Assembly (NCBI RefSeq): GCF_020379485.1
Contig: NC_063437.1
Location: forward strand, 20,919,726-20,983,725
Origin: Brassica napus
Lineage: Eukaryota > Streptophyta > Magnoliopsida > Brassicales > Brassicaceae
Reading direction: 5' to 3'
DNA length: 64,000 nt
Shown: piece after piece, positions 43,904-54,061 of the stretch
Numbering within the stretch: position 1 is the first letter of the stretch
Layout of the letters: each line of letters starts with the position of its first letter
Program-made: the position numbers and the translations under genes
The notes under the pieces: model-generated
What the model saw: the letters and a program-made list of their open reading frames with translations, nothing else
Database searches by the model: none
What the model was told of the DNA's origin: nothing

Positions 43904-45671
43904 ATGGGGAAGAAAGGAAGTTTGTTTTCTGCAATCAAAAGTGTGTTTACTCCACAGTCCAAAGAGAAGCTAGGCAATGTAAGCTGGATTTTGTTTCTTC
44001 TACAAAAATGTTGGATTTAAAGAGTTTTTTACTGTGCTTGATAATGGGATTACTGTGGCTTTTTTGGTAGCAGGAAGCAGAGAGAAAGAGTGGGAAAGAA
44101 AAGAGTAAGAAGAAAGGCTTTGGGAAGCTAAGGCGTGGAGAGAGCAGTTCATTTCTTCCCATCTTCAGAGAGCCTAGTAGTATTGAAAAGATTTTGGCAG
44201 AAGCTGAGAGAGATCATAATCTTGTTTTCAGGCCTCCTACTCCTCCTGATCAATCAAATCCACCCTCAGCCTCTCCTCCACCTCCTCTGAGGCCTGCTTC
44301 TCCACAGTCTCCTCCTCCTAGAGATAATGACCTTCCAAGATTGGATTCTTCAAGATCGCTTTCACAGAATCCCCCTGATGAATCAAAGCCATCACCAGCC
44401 TCTTCAAGTAGTCCTCTGAAGCCTGGAGTTCTTTCTCCAAAACCAACTTCACCAAGAGTTGTCTACCCACAAACAGTCTCTATAAAGCCTCCTTCTCCAA
44501 GACCAACTTCACCAAAGCCTCCTTCCGCAAGAGAGGCTTCTCCAAGAGCAGACCCACCAAGGTTGGATACTCCAAGACCACCTTCACCAAAGCCTCCTCC
44601 AAGAGCAGAACCATTAACCTTGGATACTCCAAGAACCACTACGCCTAAGCCTCTCTCTCCAAGGGCAGAACTGCGAGAGGAGATTGTTTCTAGACCAGAG
44701 CCAACTCTGTTTGTCCAACATGCTTCTGCAACAAAGATACAAGCAGCTTTCAGAGGTTACACGGTACGTATACACATTCTAGTTTCTGTTTTAAAGTTAC
44801 ACTAGCCTCCATATCCAAAACAAGAGAGTTGTTGATTCGGATGAAACAGGCAAGGAGGAGTTTCAGAGCACTCAAAGGTCTAGTCAGGCTTCAAGGGATC
44901 GTGAAAGGATACAGCGTGAAGCGTCAGACAGTAAACGCAATGAAGTACATGCAGAAACTGGTCCGTGTTCAGTCCAAAATCCAGTCACACCGCATAAGAA
45001 CGTCGGAAAACCAAACACAAGTTGAGAAAGATGCTGTTAATGATCACTGGGACGACAGTGTGCTGACAAAAGAAGAAAGGGACGCGAGATCACAGAGGAA
45101 AGCAGATGCAATCATCAAGAGAGAACGGTCCATGGCCTATGCATACTCTCACAAGGTAACACCCAAGTCTGCTCATGACGTTGGGCTCCCTCTATGGTGG
45201 AACTGGGGAGATCAACAGCTCCCTCTCGCTAGTCCTGCACCGAGCCATTACATGCTAACACCAATAAGACTAAGCCCAAGATATTCAAGAGGAAGACTAA
45301 GAGGTGGTTCTCCTTTCAAGGATGATGACAGCCTCACAAGCTGCCCACCATTCCCAAGCTACATGGCTCCAACGCTCTCTGCCAAGGCCAAAGTTAGACC
45401 AAACAGCAACCCGAAAGAGAGAGTGATGGGAACACCATCATCGGTGAGCAGCGAGAAGAGGAGAGTGTCGTATCCACAAGCGCAACGAGGTCAAGATGTG
45501 TTTAGATGGAACAAAGGATCGTTGCTCATGAGCAACAAAGGAGGTCCTGGTTCTTCTTCACCTGGAGGTGTGGTGGTTCTTGAGAAGCGCAAGACGGTTA
45601 AATCAGTAGGGAATTTGAGCGTTGATTCTACTGTCTCGATGTCTAGTAAACCGTTTAACAGATATGTGTGA
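43904..45671 (+). CDS. IQD14: IQ67-domain calmodulin-binding protein (IQD14-like)
   Basis: Exons 43904-43978, 44074-44763 and 44850-45671 give 528 residues. The basic N-terminus (MGKKGSLFSAIKSVFTPQSK, KSKKKGFGKLRRGE) is followed by a long Pro/Ser-rich region (residues about 70-220) and the IQ67 core: ATKIQAAFRGYT-ARRSFRALKGLVRLQG, VKRQTVNAMKYMQKLVRVQS. The intron at GYT|ARR sits inside the first IQ motif, the conserved IQD position. DUF4005-type text follows near the C-terminus (ARPNSNPKERV-like, RRVSYPQAQRG). IQD proteins bind calmodulin and act as scaffolds at microtubules and the plasma membrane. It is somewhat shorter than my recollection of Arabidopsis IQD14. Position between the X8 genes and LecRK matches At2g43680. 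Confidence 0.92.
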
Positions 45672-45879
45672 TTTGTTTTTGATGGAACATGTTTTTTTTT
45701 TATGTTACATTTTCTTCAATTGTTGGTGGTGTTGATTTTTGAGTGTTGATTATGAATGTGCCAATGTAATATAATGAAAAGGAAAAACAATGACAAGAGG
45801 ATTTGGTTTGAAGTAGAACTTTTGAAGGCATATAACAAAGAAAAAAAAATTAAAAACATAGCTGTCGGTTTTGTCTTTG

Positions 45880-46150
45880 CAGATCTTTGACTAGTTCATA
45901 TGATTCTTGTGCAAAGCAACTAGTTTACTTTTCATGTTTCTTCTTAAAGATACAGCCTTGCTTAAATTAATTGGTTTCAGCCTTTCAGGCATTGACTAGT
46001 TCTTATGTTTTCTTTGAGGGAAGTCACTAGTTTACTTTTCATGTTGCTTCTTAAAGATACAAACATGCTTTAATTAATTGGTTGCAGGCATTGACTTTGC
46101 AACATGTAGCCATCTAACTCTCTATTTTTAGTCTCTCCAGGTCTTTGACT
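45880..46150 (+). promoter_or_regulatory. Tandemly repeated W-box segment upstream of LecRK
   Basis: A unit of about 105 bp (TTTGACTAGTTC, CTAGTTTACTTTTCATG, TTCTTAAAGATAC, TTAATTAATTGGTT) occurs twice (about 45886-45990 and 45991-46090), with a partial third copy at about 46140. Each carries a TTGAC core: 45887, 45992, 46091 and 46145. TTGAC(C/T) is the WRKY-binding W-box. Confidence 0.6.
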
Positions 46151-46241
46151 AGTTCATGTGTTTTTTTGTGTGGCTTAGTTGTCTTTCATCAAGCTCTCCG
46201 GGACATGAATGATTACAGAAACTAACTATTCAATCCAATCA

Positions 46242-48224
46242 ATGATCATGTCTAGTAAAATCCTATCACATGTCGTGTTCTTGATCCTTGTTCTGTTCTG
46301 TTGCACTGAACACACCCATGGCAAGCTGATTATGCAAGGATCAGCCGGATTCGTCAAAGGTTTCAGAACGTTGACGAGCACCAAGAAGCACACATATGGC
46401 CAAGCCTTCCACGACGAGATACTCCAGTTCAAGAACTCCAATGGTACCATGACATCTTTCTCCGTCACCTTCTTCTTCGCTATCGTCCCTGAGCATAAGC
46501 GCAAAGGCTCTCACGGTATGGCCTTTGTGATCTCTCCCTCAAGAGGGATCACAAACGCATCTGCTGATCAGTACCTTGGAATCTTCACCAAAGCAAACAA
46601 TGGGAACATGTCTAATCATATCTTCGCTGTTGAGCTTGACATAAACAAAGATGATGAGTTTGGTGACATTGATGACAACCATGTCGGTATCAACATAAAC
46701 GGCATGAGGTCTGTTCTATCTGCTCCTGCTGGTTATTATGATCAAGAGGGGCATTTCAGAAGCCTCTCTTTGATCAGTGGAAACCTACTTAGACTCACTA
46801 TCTTGTATAGCCACAAGGATGCACAGATCAATGTCACTTTATCATCACCAGAGGAAGGTTATTATCCAAAGAAGCCACTTCTTTCTCTGAAACAAGATCT
46901 CTCACCGTACTTTTCGGAGAAAATGTATGCAGGCTTCTCAGCCTCTACCGGCTCGGTTGGAGCGATGCATTACATGTGGGTTTGGTTTATCAATGGATAC
47001 ATCACTGTTCCAAATCTTGACTTAGGGATACCAAAGTTTCCATCATATCCCATAACAAAAACTAAGGTAGCTCTGATAGTTTTGGGGACAAGCTTGGCCT
47101 TGGCTCTCTTTGCTGCGCTTGTTGCTACAGGTTTGAGTTTCTTCTTCTATAAGAGACATATGAAGGTTATGGAGGTTTTAGAGGAATGGGAGATCGAATG
47201 TGGACCTCATAGGTTTGCTTACAAAGAGCTTTTCAAAGCCACAAACGGTTTCAAACAGCTTCTAGGGAAAGGAGGCTTTGGTCAGGTCTTTAAAGGAACA
47301 CTTCCAGGTTCCAACGCAAAGATTGCTGTGAAACGTGTTTCTCACGGCTCGAGCCAAGGGATGCGTGAGTTCTTAGCTGAGATAGCTACCATTGGTCGTC
47401 TTAGACACCCGAATCTAGTCAGGCTTCTTGGTTACTGCAGGTACAATGAAGAGCTCTACTTGGTTTATGACTTTATGCCCAATGGTAGTCTTGACAGGTA
47501 CCTCCACGGAGGATCATCAGATCAAGAAGAGCTTTCTTGGAGTCAACGTTTCAAGATCATCAAAGATGTTGCATCTGCACTAGCCTATCTCCACCACGAG
47601 TGGATGCAAGTTGTGGTTCATAGAGACATCAAGCCAGCTAATGTACTAATAGACGACAAGATGAATGCAAGTCTTGGAGATTTTGGACTGGCTAAGCTAT
47701 ATGATCAAGGACACGAAGCTCAGACCTCTAGAGTAGCCGGAACGTTTGGTTACATGGCACCAGAGCTCATGAGAACGGGGAGACCAACCACGGGAACAGA
47801 TGTTTACGCCTTTGGTGTTTTTATGCTTGAAGTTTCTTGCGGTAGGAAGCTCTTTGAGCCGCGAGCTGAGCCTGAAGAGATTGTTCTTGCTGATTGGGCG
47901 ATTAACCGCTGGGAGAAAGGTGATATCATTGAGGCGGCTAGTGAAAGAATCAGACGAGAGTATGACAAGGGGCAGCTTGAGGTTGTTTTGAAGCTGGGAG
48001 TGTTGTGTTCGCATCAGGCTGAAGAGGTTAGGCCGGATATGGCTACTGTGGTTAAGATCTTGGAGGGAGTTTCTGAGCTTCCGGATAATTTGCTTGATGT
48101 TGTTAGGACTGAGAAGTTGGGGAGATGGTATGAGATGTATGGAAAGGTGCTTGATGTGGAGGTGACAATGGAGTCTGGAGGTAACTTGACGGTCACGGAA
48201 CCGTTGACTTCTGTCGGACGGTAA
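46242..48224 (+). CDS. L-type lectin receptor kinase (LecRK class V-like)
   Basis: Intronless, 660 residues from the Met at 46242; the frame is open from an ATG at 46209, but the signal peptide (MSSKILSHVVFLILVLFCC) begins near the later Mets. The legume-lectin domain has FVKGFRTLTSTKKHTYGQAF, HGMAFVISPSRG, VELDINKDDEFGDIDDNHVG and MYAGFSASTG. A membrane span follows (VALIVLGTSLALALFAALVA). The kinase domain has GKGGFGQVFKG, AVKRV, HRDIKPANVLID, DFGLAKL, GTFGYMAPE. All catalytic residues (K, HRD, DFG, APE) are intact. Such receptors sit in the plasma membrane; several sense extracellular nucleotides or pathogen signals, but the ligand here is unknown. At this position Arabidopsis has At2g43690 and At2g43700; only one copy is present here. 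Confidence 0.94.
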   Translation: MIMSSKILSHVVFLILVLFCCTEHTHGKLIMQGSAGFVKGFRTLTSTKKHTYGQAFHDEILQFKNSNGTMTSFSVTFFFAIVPEHKRKGSHGMAFVISPSRGITNASADQYLGIFTKANNGNMSNHIFAVELDINKDDEFGDIDDNHVGININGMRSVLSAPAGYYDQEGHFRSLSLISGNLLRLTILYSHKDAQINVTLSSPEEGYYPKKPLLSLKQDLSPYFSEKMYAGFSASTGSVGAMHYMWVWFINGYITVPNLDLGIPKFPSYPITKTKVALIVLGTSLALALFAALVATGLSFFFYKRHMKVMEVLEEWEIECGPHRFAYKELFKATNGFKQLLGKGGFGQVFKGTLPGSNAKIAVKRVSHGSSQGMREFLAEIATIGRLRHPNLVRLLGYCRYNEELYLVYDFMPNGSLDRYLHGGSSDQEELSWSQRFKIIKDVASALAYLHHEWMQVVVHRDIKPANVLIDDKMNASLGDFGLAKLYDQGHEAQTSRVAGTFGYMAPELMRTGRPTTGTDVYAFGVFMLEVSCGRKLFEPRAEPEEIVLADWAINRWEKGDIIEAASERIRREYDKGQLEVVLKLGVLCSHQAEEVRPDMATVVKILEGVSELPDNLLDVVRTEKLGRWYEMYGKVLDVEVTMESGGNLTVTEPLTSVGR

Positions 48225-49660
48225 AAAGTGGTTGGTGAGGGTTTAATAACATGTGACGGTGTTTGCTTCTACAATTGTTTTTGTTGTTGTTTGAATGCAT
48301 CATTTGGTTTATGTGTTTGTGTGTTTAGTCTCATGTTGAAAGACAAACTTGTATGCATCTAATATGGGTTTGGGATATGTGAATTTTTTTTTGAAAGGCT
48401 TAGAAAGGTTTAGGTTTCTTAAAGCATAAAAAGATAGTATCAAACGTATACAATAGGTCGTAATGGTATTGTAAATTTGGATTTGAAAAAAAAAATCACC
48501 AACAATGATTCTAAGTTCTAACAAATCTATATTATAATTAGGATAAGACGCATGATGATTTTATTTGTATATATTATCGATAATTTTTTTTTATATATTT
48601 GATCATTTTATTTATATATATACAATATTTTTTATTGTTATTATATAATTTCTTTTCGATAGACCGGATCAATTTTTATTAAAAATTGTGGAATTAAACT
48701 ATAATTAATATATCATGGGTTAATCGGATTGGACATTAAACAAATTATGACACAAAAAGTTTATTTTTTTCCACCGAACATATTTTTGAAAAAAATGAAC
48801 ATTATTGTTTCAACAGTTGAATTATTTTGACATTTCTTTTTCATATGGTTTTGAAAGGTTTCAGATCAACTATCAAATTGATACATGTCATTTTAATGTT
48901 TGTACTCGTATGCTTACAGAAAATTTACATTTTTGTAATTTAAAATCGTTTTAAAAATTCAAAATATAGCATATAAGACAAAATCTAACATATAAAAAAT
49001 ATAACATATAAATTTTCTTCATTTTTGTAATTTAAAGTCATTTTAAAATTTTTAAAATATAACATATAAGATTTCCTCATTATTGTAATTTAAAGTCATT
49101 TAAAAATCAAAATATAACATATAAGAAATAATCTAATTTTTTTAATTATATGGTTAATGTGATTGTTTAATTTTTAATTAAACAAAAGTGAAAAAAAGAT
49201 GCAAAAATTGTTATCAAATTTTTATTATTCATAGTCATTAATTGCTATATATATGTTAATTATATTAGGTAATTCCGTAGTTTTATTTAGGAAAAAATAC
49301 ACGCTTTTTATATTTTTGGTTAATACAATGTTTTCTATTAATTAGATTTTCAATTGATTCTTAAGTGACATCCTAATTAAATGATACAGTAGTGTCTCTT
49401 TTAAATTAGTATAAACCTAAGATTACAACTTTTAAAATGATTCTCAATTAATATATAGGGGATGATTCTCAATTAATATATATGACTCTCTCCTGAAGAC
49501 GACACGTCAGCATCAAGTGAGTCCCACTTTAAAAAATATGAAAAATGTCAAGCCCACTTTAAAAAATGTGAACCCGGATTATTGAAATACAAACACCAAA
49601 ATTTATAAACCTAAACTAAAGAATAATTTGTACATTGATGACCGAAACTAATATATATTT
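48225..49660. other. Intergenic, AT-rich, with short tandem repeats
   Basis: No gene. Three imperfect copies of an AT-rich unit (TGTAATTTAAA(A/G)TC(G/A)TTTT, ATATA(A/G)CATATAAGA) lie at about 48935-49130. A short unit (GATTCTCAATTAATATATA) is doubled at about 49440-49483, and CCCACTTTAAAAAAT(A/G)TGA at about 49525-49570. SSI2, which in Arabidopsis follows the LecRK genes, is not found. Confidence 0.55.
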
Positions 49661-50880
49661 ATGAAGGTCGGAAGCACCTTGCTTCCGACTTCCTCCCCTC
49701 CCTCTCTCTCTCCCGCTTTCTATATCTCTCCCGCTCAATCTCTCCGTGCTCTCTCTCTCTATGCGCCCTCTTTCTCCCACTCCCTCTCCTCTCTCCCGCT
49801 CTCTATATCTCTCCCGCTCAATCTCTCACTCCCGCTCAATCTCTCCGCGCTCTCTCTCTCTCCGCGCTCTCTTTCTCCCACTCCCTCTCCTCCCTCTCCC
49901 TCCCCTCCCTCTCTCTCCGTTCTCTCCCGCTCTCTCTCTCTCTCTCTATGCGCCCTCTCTCTCCCCGCCCCTCTCCTCCCCCCCCCTCTCTCTCTCTCCC
50001 GCTCCTCCTCCCCTCTCTCTCTGCTCTCTCTCCCCGCTCTCTCTCTCTCTCTCTCCGCTCTCTCTCCCTCTCTGCTCTCTCTCCCCGCTCTCTCTCTCTC
50101 CCCTCTCTCTCTCTCTCCCCTCTCTCTCTCTCCCCTCTCTCTCCTCCCCCTCTCCCTCTCTCCTCCTCTCCCCTCTCTCCCCTCCCTCTCTCTCTCCCCT
50201 CTCTCTCTCTCTCCCCTCTCTCTCTCTCTCCCCCTCTCTCTCTCTCCCCGCCCTCTCTCCCTCTCTCTCTCCCCTCTCTCCCTCTCTCTCTCTCCCCGCT
50301 CTCTCTCTCCCTCTCTCTCCCGCTCTCTCTCTCTCTCTCCTCTCTCTCTCTCCCTCCTCCCTCTCTCTCTCTCTCCTCTCTCTCTCCCCTCTCTCTCTCC
50401 CGCTCTCTCTCCCCCTCTCCCCTCTCCTCTCCTCTCTCTCCTCCTCTCTCTCTCCCTCTCTCTCCCTCCCCTCGCTCTCTCTCCTCCCCCTCTCTCTCTC
50501 CCCGCTCTCTCTCTCCCCGCTCTCTCTCCCCCGCTCTCTCTCTCCCCTGCTCTCTCTCCTCCCTCTCTCTCTCCCCGTCCCCCCCTCCCTCTCCCCTCCG
50601 CCCCTCCCTCTCTCCCCTCTCCCTCTCTCCCCTCTCCCTCTCCCCCTCTCCCCTCTCTCCTCTCTCTCCCTCTCCCCGCTCCCTCTCTCCCCTCTCTCTC
50701 TCTCCCCTCTCTCTCTCTCTCCCCCCGCTCCTCTCTCCCCGCTCCCTCTCTCCCCGCTCTCTCTCTCTCTCCCCTCTCTCTCTCTCCCTCTCTCTCCCCG
50801 CTCTCTCTCTCTCTCTCTCTCCCTCTCCTCTCTCTCTCTCTGCTCTCTCTCTATCTCTCTCTATCTATATATATATATAT
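49661..50880 (+). repeat. 1.2-kb pyrimidine-only tract (CT)n/(CCCTCT)n
   Basis: From about 49680 to 50860 the plus strand is almost entirely C and T, mostly CTCTCTCTCCC variants, with rare CGC, ATATCT and GCTCT interruptions early on. It closes with (CTAT)n and (TA)n. It starts at a small perfect hairpin, GTCGGAAGC-ACCTT-GCTTCCGAC (about 49666-49688). All three plus frames are open for hundreds of codons reading Ser-Leu-Pro repeats. This is an artefact of composition, not a protein. Confidence 0.95.
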
Positions 50881-50970
50881 ATAATATGATAAAAATATAT
50901 ATACAAAATTACTCTAAAAAAATCTATAAAAAAAAAGGAAAAAACGAAGAGATTTGGTAAAACTTTCATA

Positions 50971-51260
50971 GTTCCTAATCGGCAAAAGAAGAAGATGCCT
51001 GGGAATGATCGTCGACCTCTTGTTGTCTCTGGCAACAAGCTCTTAACACCTGAATCACAGATCTTAGAAATCAGACAATGATTTTCGCTAAACAAAAATC
51101 AGATCTGAATATAGAGACTTTTACTTCTTCAGCAGCGTGGAGGACGGCGGCCATGTAAACCGGGAGCTCCACCACCAAGTCTTTGAGCCTTTCTTCAGGA
51201 AACGAGTGATTGGGCTCTGATCGATTTCGAAACCGGTTTGGTCTCTGTGCCACCGGCTGG
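50971..51260 (-). pseudogene. Histone H2A pseudogene
   Basis: Three pieces of an H2A fold appear in order on the minus strand but in different frames: ITRFLKKGSK (about 51212-51187, compare H2A RIARFLKKG), PVYMAAVLHAAEEV (about 51165-51121, compare GAPVYMAAVLEYLAAEV), and VARDNKRSTIIPRHLLLLPI (about 51036-50972, compare AARDNKKTRIIPRHIQLAV). Frameshifts and an insertion separate them. There is no usable start. A (GA)n run at about 51315-51352 lies on its 5' side, and the pyrimidine tract on its 3' side. Confidence 0.8.
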
Positions 51261-51309
51261 TTCTTCCTCTGAAACCATTCTTCACTATTTCCGGCGGTGA
51301 AGAGATTAC

Positions 51310-51356
<47 letters not shown>

Positions 51357-51825
51357 AGGAGGTTTGTATTTTGACATTAGCGGTCTTCTTCGGACATGGA
51401 TGTAATCGGAGAAGAAAGAAGGTTTGTTGTCTGATTATAGATAGTGTTTTTGAGTTTGGTTTGGTTTGTTGTCTGATTTAAAGTGTTTTTGAGTTGGTGT
51501 GTTGTAATATTTATAGAGAAGCTAGCGACTTTCGTAACGGCTATATTTCTCTTAAAGGTTTGAGTCGGGTCTCGATCGCCACAAAACGCGTGCGTTTTCT
51601 CCTAACGGTAATAATGTTGGAATCGAACCGGTCTTGCAACCACCACCTAAACCGGTCTTCTTTAACGACTCTCCAGGCCCAAATTCAAAGCCTTTGGCCC
51701 AACAAGTTAGATACAGCCATTGGGAGGCGGTGGAGGCTACAGACTATACCAACAATGAACTTGGGGGAGGAGTAAAGATTCGAACTTTTTTCCTCTTTCT
51801 CCACATCTTTGGAAAGAAACAGAGA
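51261..51825. other. Spacer with a (GA)n microsatellite; FAM136-like gene promoter
   Basis: (GA)n at about 51315-51352. Short plus-strand frames at 51494-51775 and 51634-51963 have no family resemblance. Probable promoter and 5' UTR of the next gene. Confidence 0.55.
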
Positions 51826-52581
51826 ATGGATCCAATAGAGGAGGAGGAGAAGAAGGTGAGAGAGAGAATCAGAAACAAAGTCAACCAAGTCAGTTCTGTC
51901 TCGCAGTCTCTTCTCTCTCCATTACAAGACCACATCAACTTCACCCTTCAGGTTACTTTTTAACTCTCTCTTTGTCGGAACCAAGTTAGTTTTCACATAC
52001 CCTTTTACTCTGTTTTTCTCCCCTGTAGTTGCTAAACGGTTAAAGTTAGCTTCTTTGTGTATATTTTGTTAGTTCTGAGATTATGTAAAGAGTATGTTTT
52101 TTTGGGATTGGTGCAGAAAGCTTACTTCAAATGTGCGTACGAGTGCTTTGATAGGACAAGAACACACGCTGAGATTAGCCAATGCGCAGAGACTTGCAGT
52201 GTTCCTATTACAAATGCGCAGAATCATTTTGATAATGAGATGTCTGCCTTCCAAGTGAGTCTCTTAGAGATTGAAGTCTGAAACTTTCAGTGAAGATATT
52301 GTTGGTTGTTTGTCTATTGTTGATAATCACTTAGTTTGATCACTTAACTGATTCAACTTTAACTGATGAATGTTTTTTTTTTTAACTGATGAATGTAGGA
52401 GAGGTTGAATAGATCACTTGTGGCTTGTCAAGATAAGTTTGAGGCTGCGAAGCTCCAGAGGACGAGGAATGAAGCTGTAGTTGGTTTGGAGCAGTGCGTG
52501 AACCAAACCGTTGACGATGCTGTGAAGACGCTGCCTAGTCTCGTGTCAAAGATGAAGAAAGCTTTGTCTGTATCAGACTGA
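51826..52581 (+). CDS. FAM136A-like small mitochondrial protein (DUF842)
   Basis: Exons 51826-51951, 52117-52254 and 52399-52581 give 148 residues. It carries twin CX3C motifs (CAYEC and CAETC) in KAYFKCAYECFDRTRTHAEI and SQCAETCSVPITNAQNHFDN, then a helical C-terminal half with VACQDKFEAA and GLEQCVNQTVDD. This layout is that of the FAM136/DUF842 family, intermembrane-space-type proteins with small-TIM-like cysteines that are usually oxidised by the Mia40 pathway; the precise function is not established in plants. There is no presequence, as expected for a Mia40 client. The complete frame and clean splice sites indicate a live gene. It corresponds to At2g43720 in order. Confidence 0.9.
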
Positions 52582-53355
52582 GGAGCTCTGCAGATTCTAT
52601 TATTTTTATCGTGACCAAGAAAGACTTTCTAATTCTATTATTTTTATCTATTGTTAATATTTTTGAACTCAACTCGGCCAAAATGCAATATCAACTTCTT
52701 CAGATTCTTTTTATTTCAGCTCTTATTAAACTCTTGAAGCACAATACATCATAAGATTCATATCTAGCAAAGAAATGAGATTATTGTTGAGACAAATGAG
52801 TCCAGGTTAAACTAGAGTACTAAAAAAATCTCATTACTCCTCATATTTAATCCTATTCACACCACGTAAGATGTATCTCGCATAGAAATTAATTGAGATC
52901 AAACGATAAGCATATCATAATATCCAAAGAAGCCATCAAATTCATTGCGATCAAGTACGTAGCTTGTAGTTCAAAGCACAGGAACAAAAACTTACGTGGT
53001 GTCTCATGAGAATCAAGCATAGCAAAAGTCTGAAATTACATTGAAGAAACCTCAAGTCATGCATGAGCTAAGGATGGGTCACTTACTCTTTGCTTTTGCG
53101 AGAATATCATTTTACAATTCCATGCATAAGTCTAAGAGGTTTTAAAGAAGCAAGTCAAGGTGCATGGTTATAAGCAGATGCCGTAGTGAACAATCATTCA
53201 GCCAAAACAATTAGGTTAACTGAAAACTGATTTTTATTTAAAAAAATGAAAAAGATGAAAAACTCATCCATTAAAGTACGTAGCTTGTAGTTCAAAGCAC
53301 AGGAACAAAAACTCAACAGTACCAAACGTCTTAGCATGAAAGCAAACTAAAAATA
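52582..53355. other. Spacer with a jacalin remnant and a long-range direct repeat
   Basis: A 37-bp segment (GTACGTAGCTTGTAGTTCAA, AGCACAGGAACAAAAACT) occurs at about 52956 and again at about 53277. A minus-strand jacalin-like piece lies at 52921-52952. Together these suggest a partial jacalin duplication that decayed. Confidence 0.65.
52903..52952 (-). pseudogene. Jacalin-domain remnant
   Basis: Minus-strand text DRNEFDGFFGYYDMLIV followed by a stop matches the jacalin motif DRSEFSGFFGTYNS of the gene at 54888 and DRSEFGGLFGSF of the copy at 53356. No other part of the domain is preserved. Confidence 0.65.
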
Positions 53356-54061
53356 TTAATCAAAGGTTAATAAGGAACTGAATAGCTTTATTAATCTTGG
53401 AGAGTGTACGGTCTTTGAGTTTGGACTTACAACTTCGGCTAGGCTTGACAGGAAAACCGTCGACAATCTTCGGGGTTTGGTAATGAAGTCTCGTGGTTGT
53501 ATGATCCAGTGGTTCCAAAGGAATGAGCTGGTGATCATAGGTAGCTCCAAACCTGGTTCTAGGGACTGCGTCAGTGCTGCTTCTATTGTGAGAGACATAC
53601 ATGCCGATTGATCTAAGATATAGCCATATTTTTTCTCGGCGAAAGACCCAAATAAACCACCAAACTCACTACGATCACGTACCCCCACATCAATTTCTCT
53701 CTTGCAGTCTTTAAGATGCTCAAATTTCTTACAAAACGGTCCATGCTTCCTCTTGTTGGTGTGAAATGTCAAAGACGTGATTCTATGTTGATAATGGACT
53801 CCACTCAACGCTGTCACATATTCATCGTGTTCCAGTCTCACCTGTATATAAGTTGCTTTAACTTCGTCAGAATACAAAAAAAAATCTGCGTATTGTTAAC
53901 AAGATCCTACTAAAACTTACTCTTTTGATGTGTTGACCACCGGAGTAACCGTGCTTTTGAGACTCGACATGAGCTCCTTCATGAAAATATATAAACTGGA
54001 GAGATTGTATGCCATAGTCGTCGAAAGTAACATATATATTAGAGATCATGTTTTTTCCCAT
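53356..54061 (-). pseudogene. Jacalin-related lectin, frameshifted copy
   Basis: Exon 1 (54061-53921, SWDEMGKNMISNIYVTF to QHIKR; the upstream part is open but lacks an ATG) joins exon 2 (53841-53356) in frame: VRLEHDEYVTALSGV, ITSLTFHTNKRKHGPF, DVGVRDRSEFGGLFGSF. The expected final strand (YLRSIGMYVSH) appears in another frame at about 53620-53588, so a one-base change lies near 53625; after it the primary frame reads a non-jacalin tail to 53356. The alternative frame is open to the same region (PKIVDGFPVKPSRSCKSKLK). The N-terminal exon start is also missing. Jacalin-related lectins bind mannose-type glycans. Probably a decaying paralogue of the gene at 54888. Confidence 0.75.

Noticed and set aside
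49661..50960. Three overlapping plus-strand open frames of 313-407 codons in the C/T tract
   Set aside because: They are Ser/Leu/Pro strings produced by CTCTCC repeats in all three frames at once; no codon bias or domain supports a protein.
51494..51963. Two small frames upstream of and overlapping the FAM136-like gene
   Set aside because: No homology, and the real first exon at 51826 uses another frame with a clean donor.
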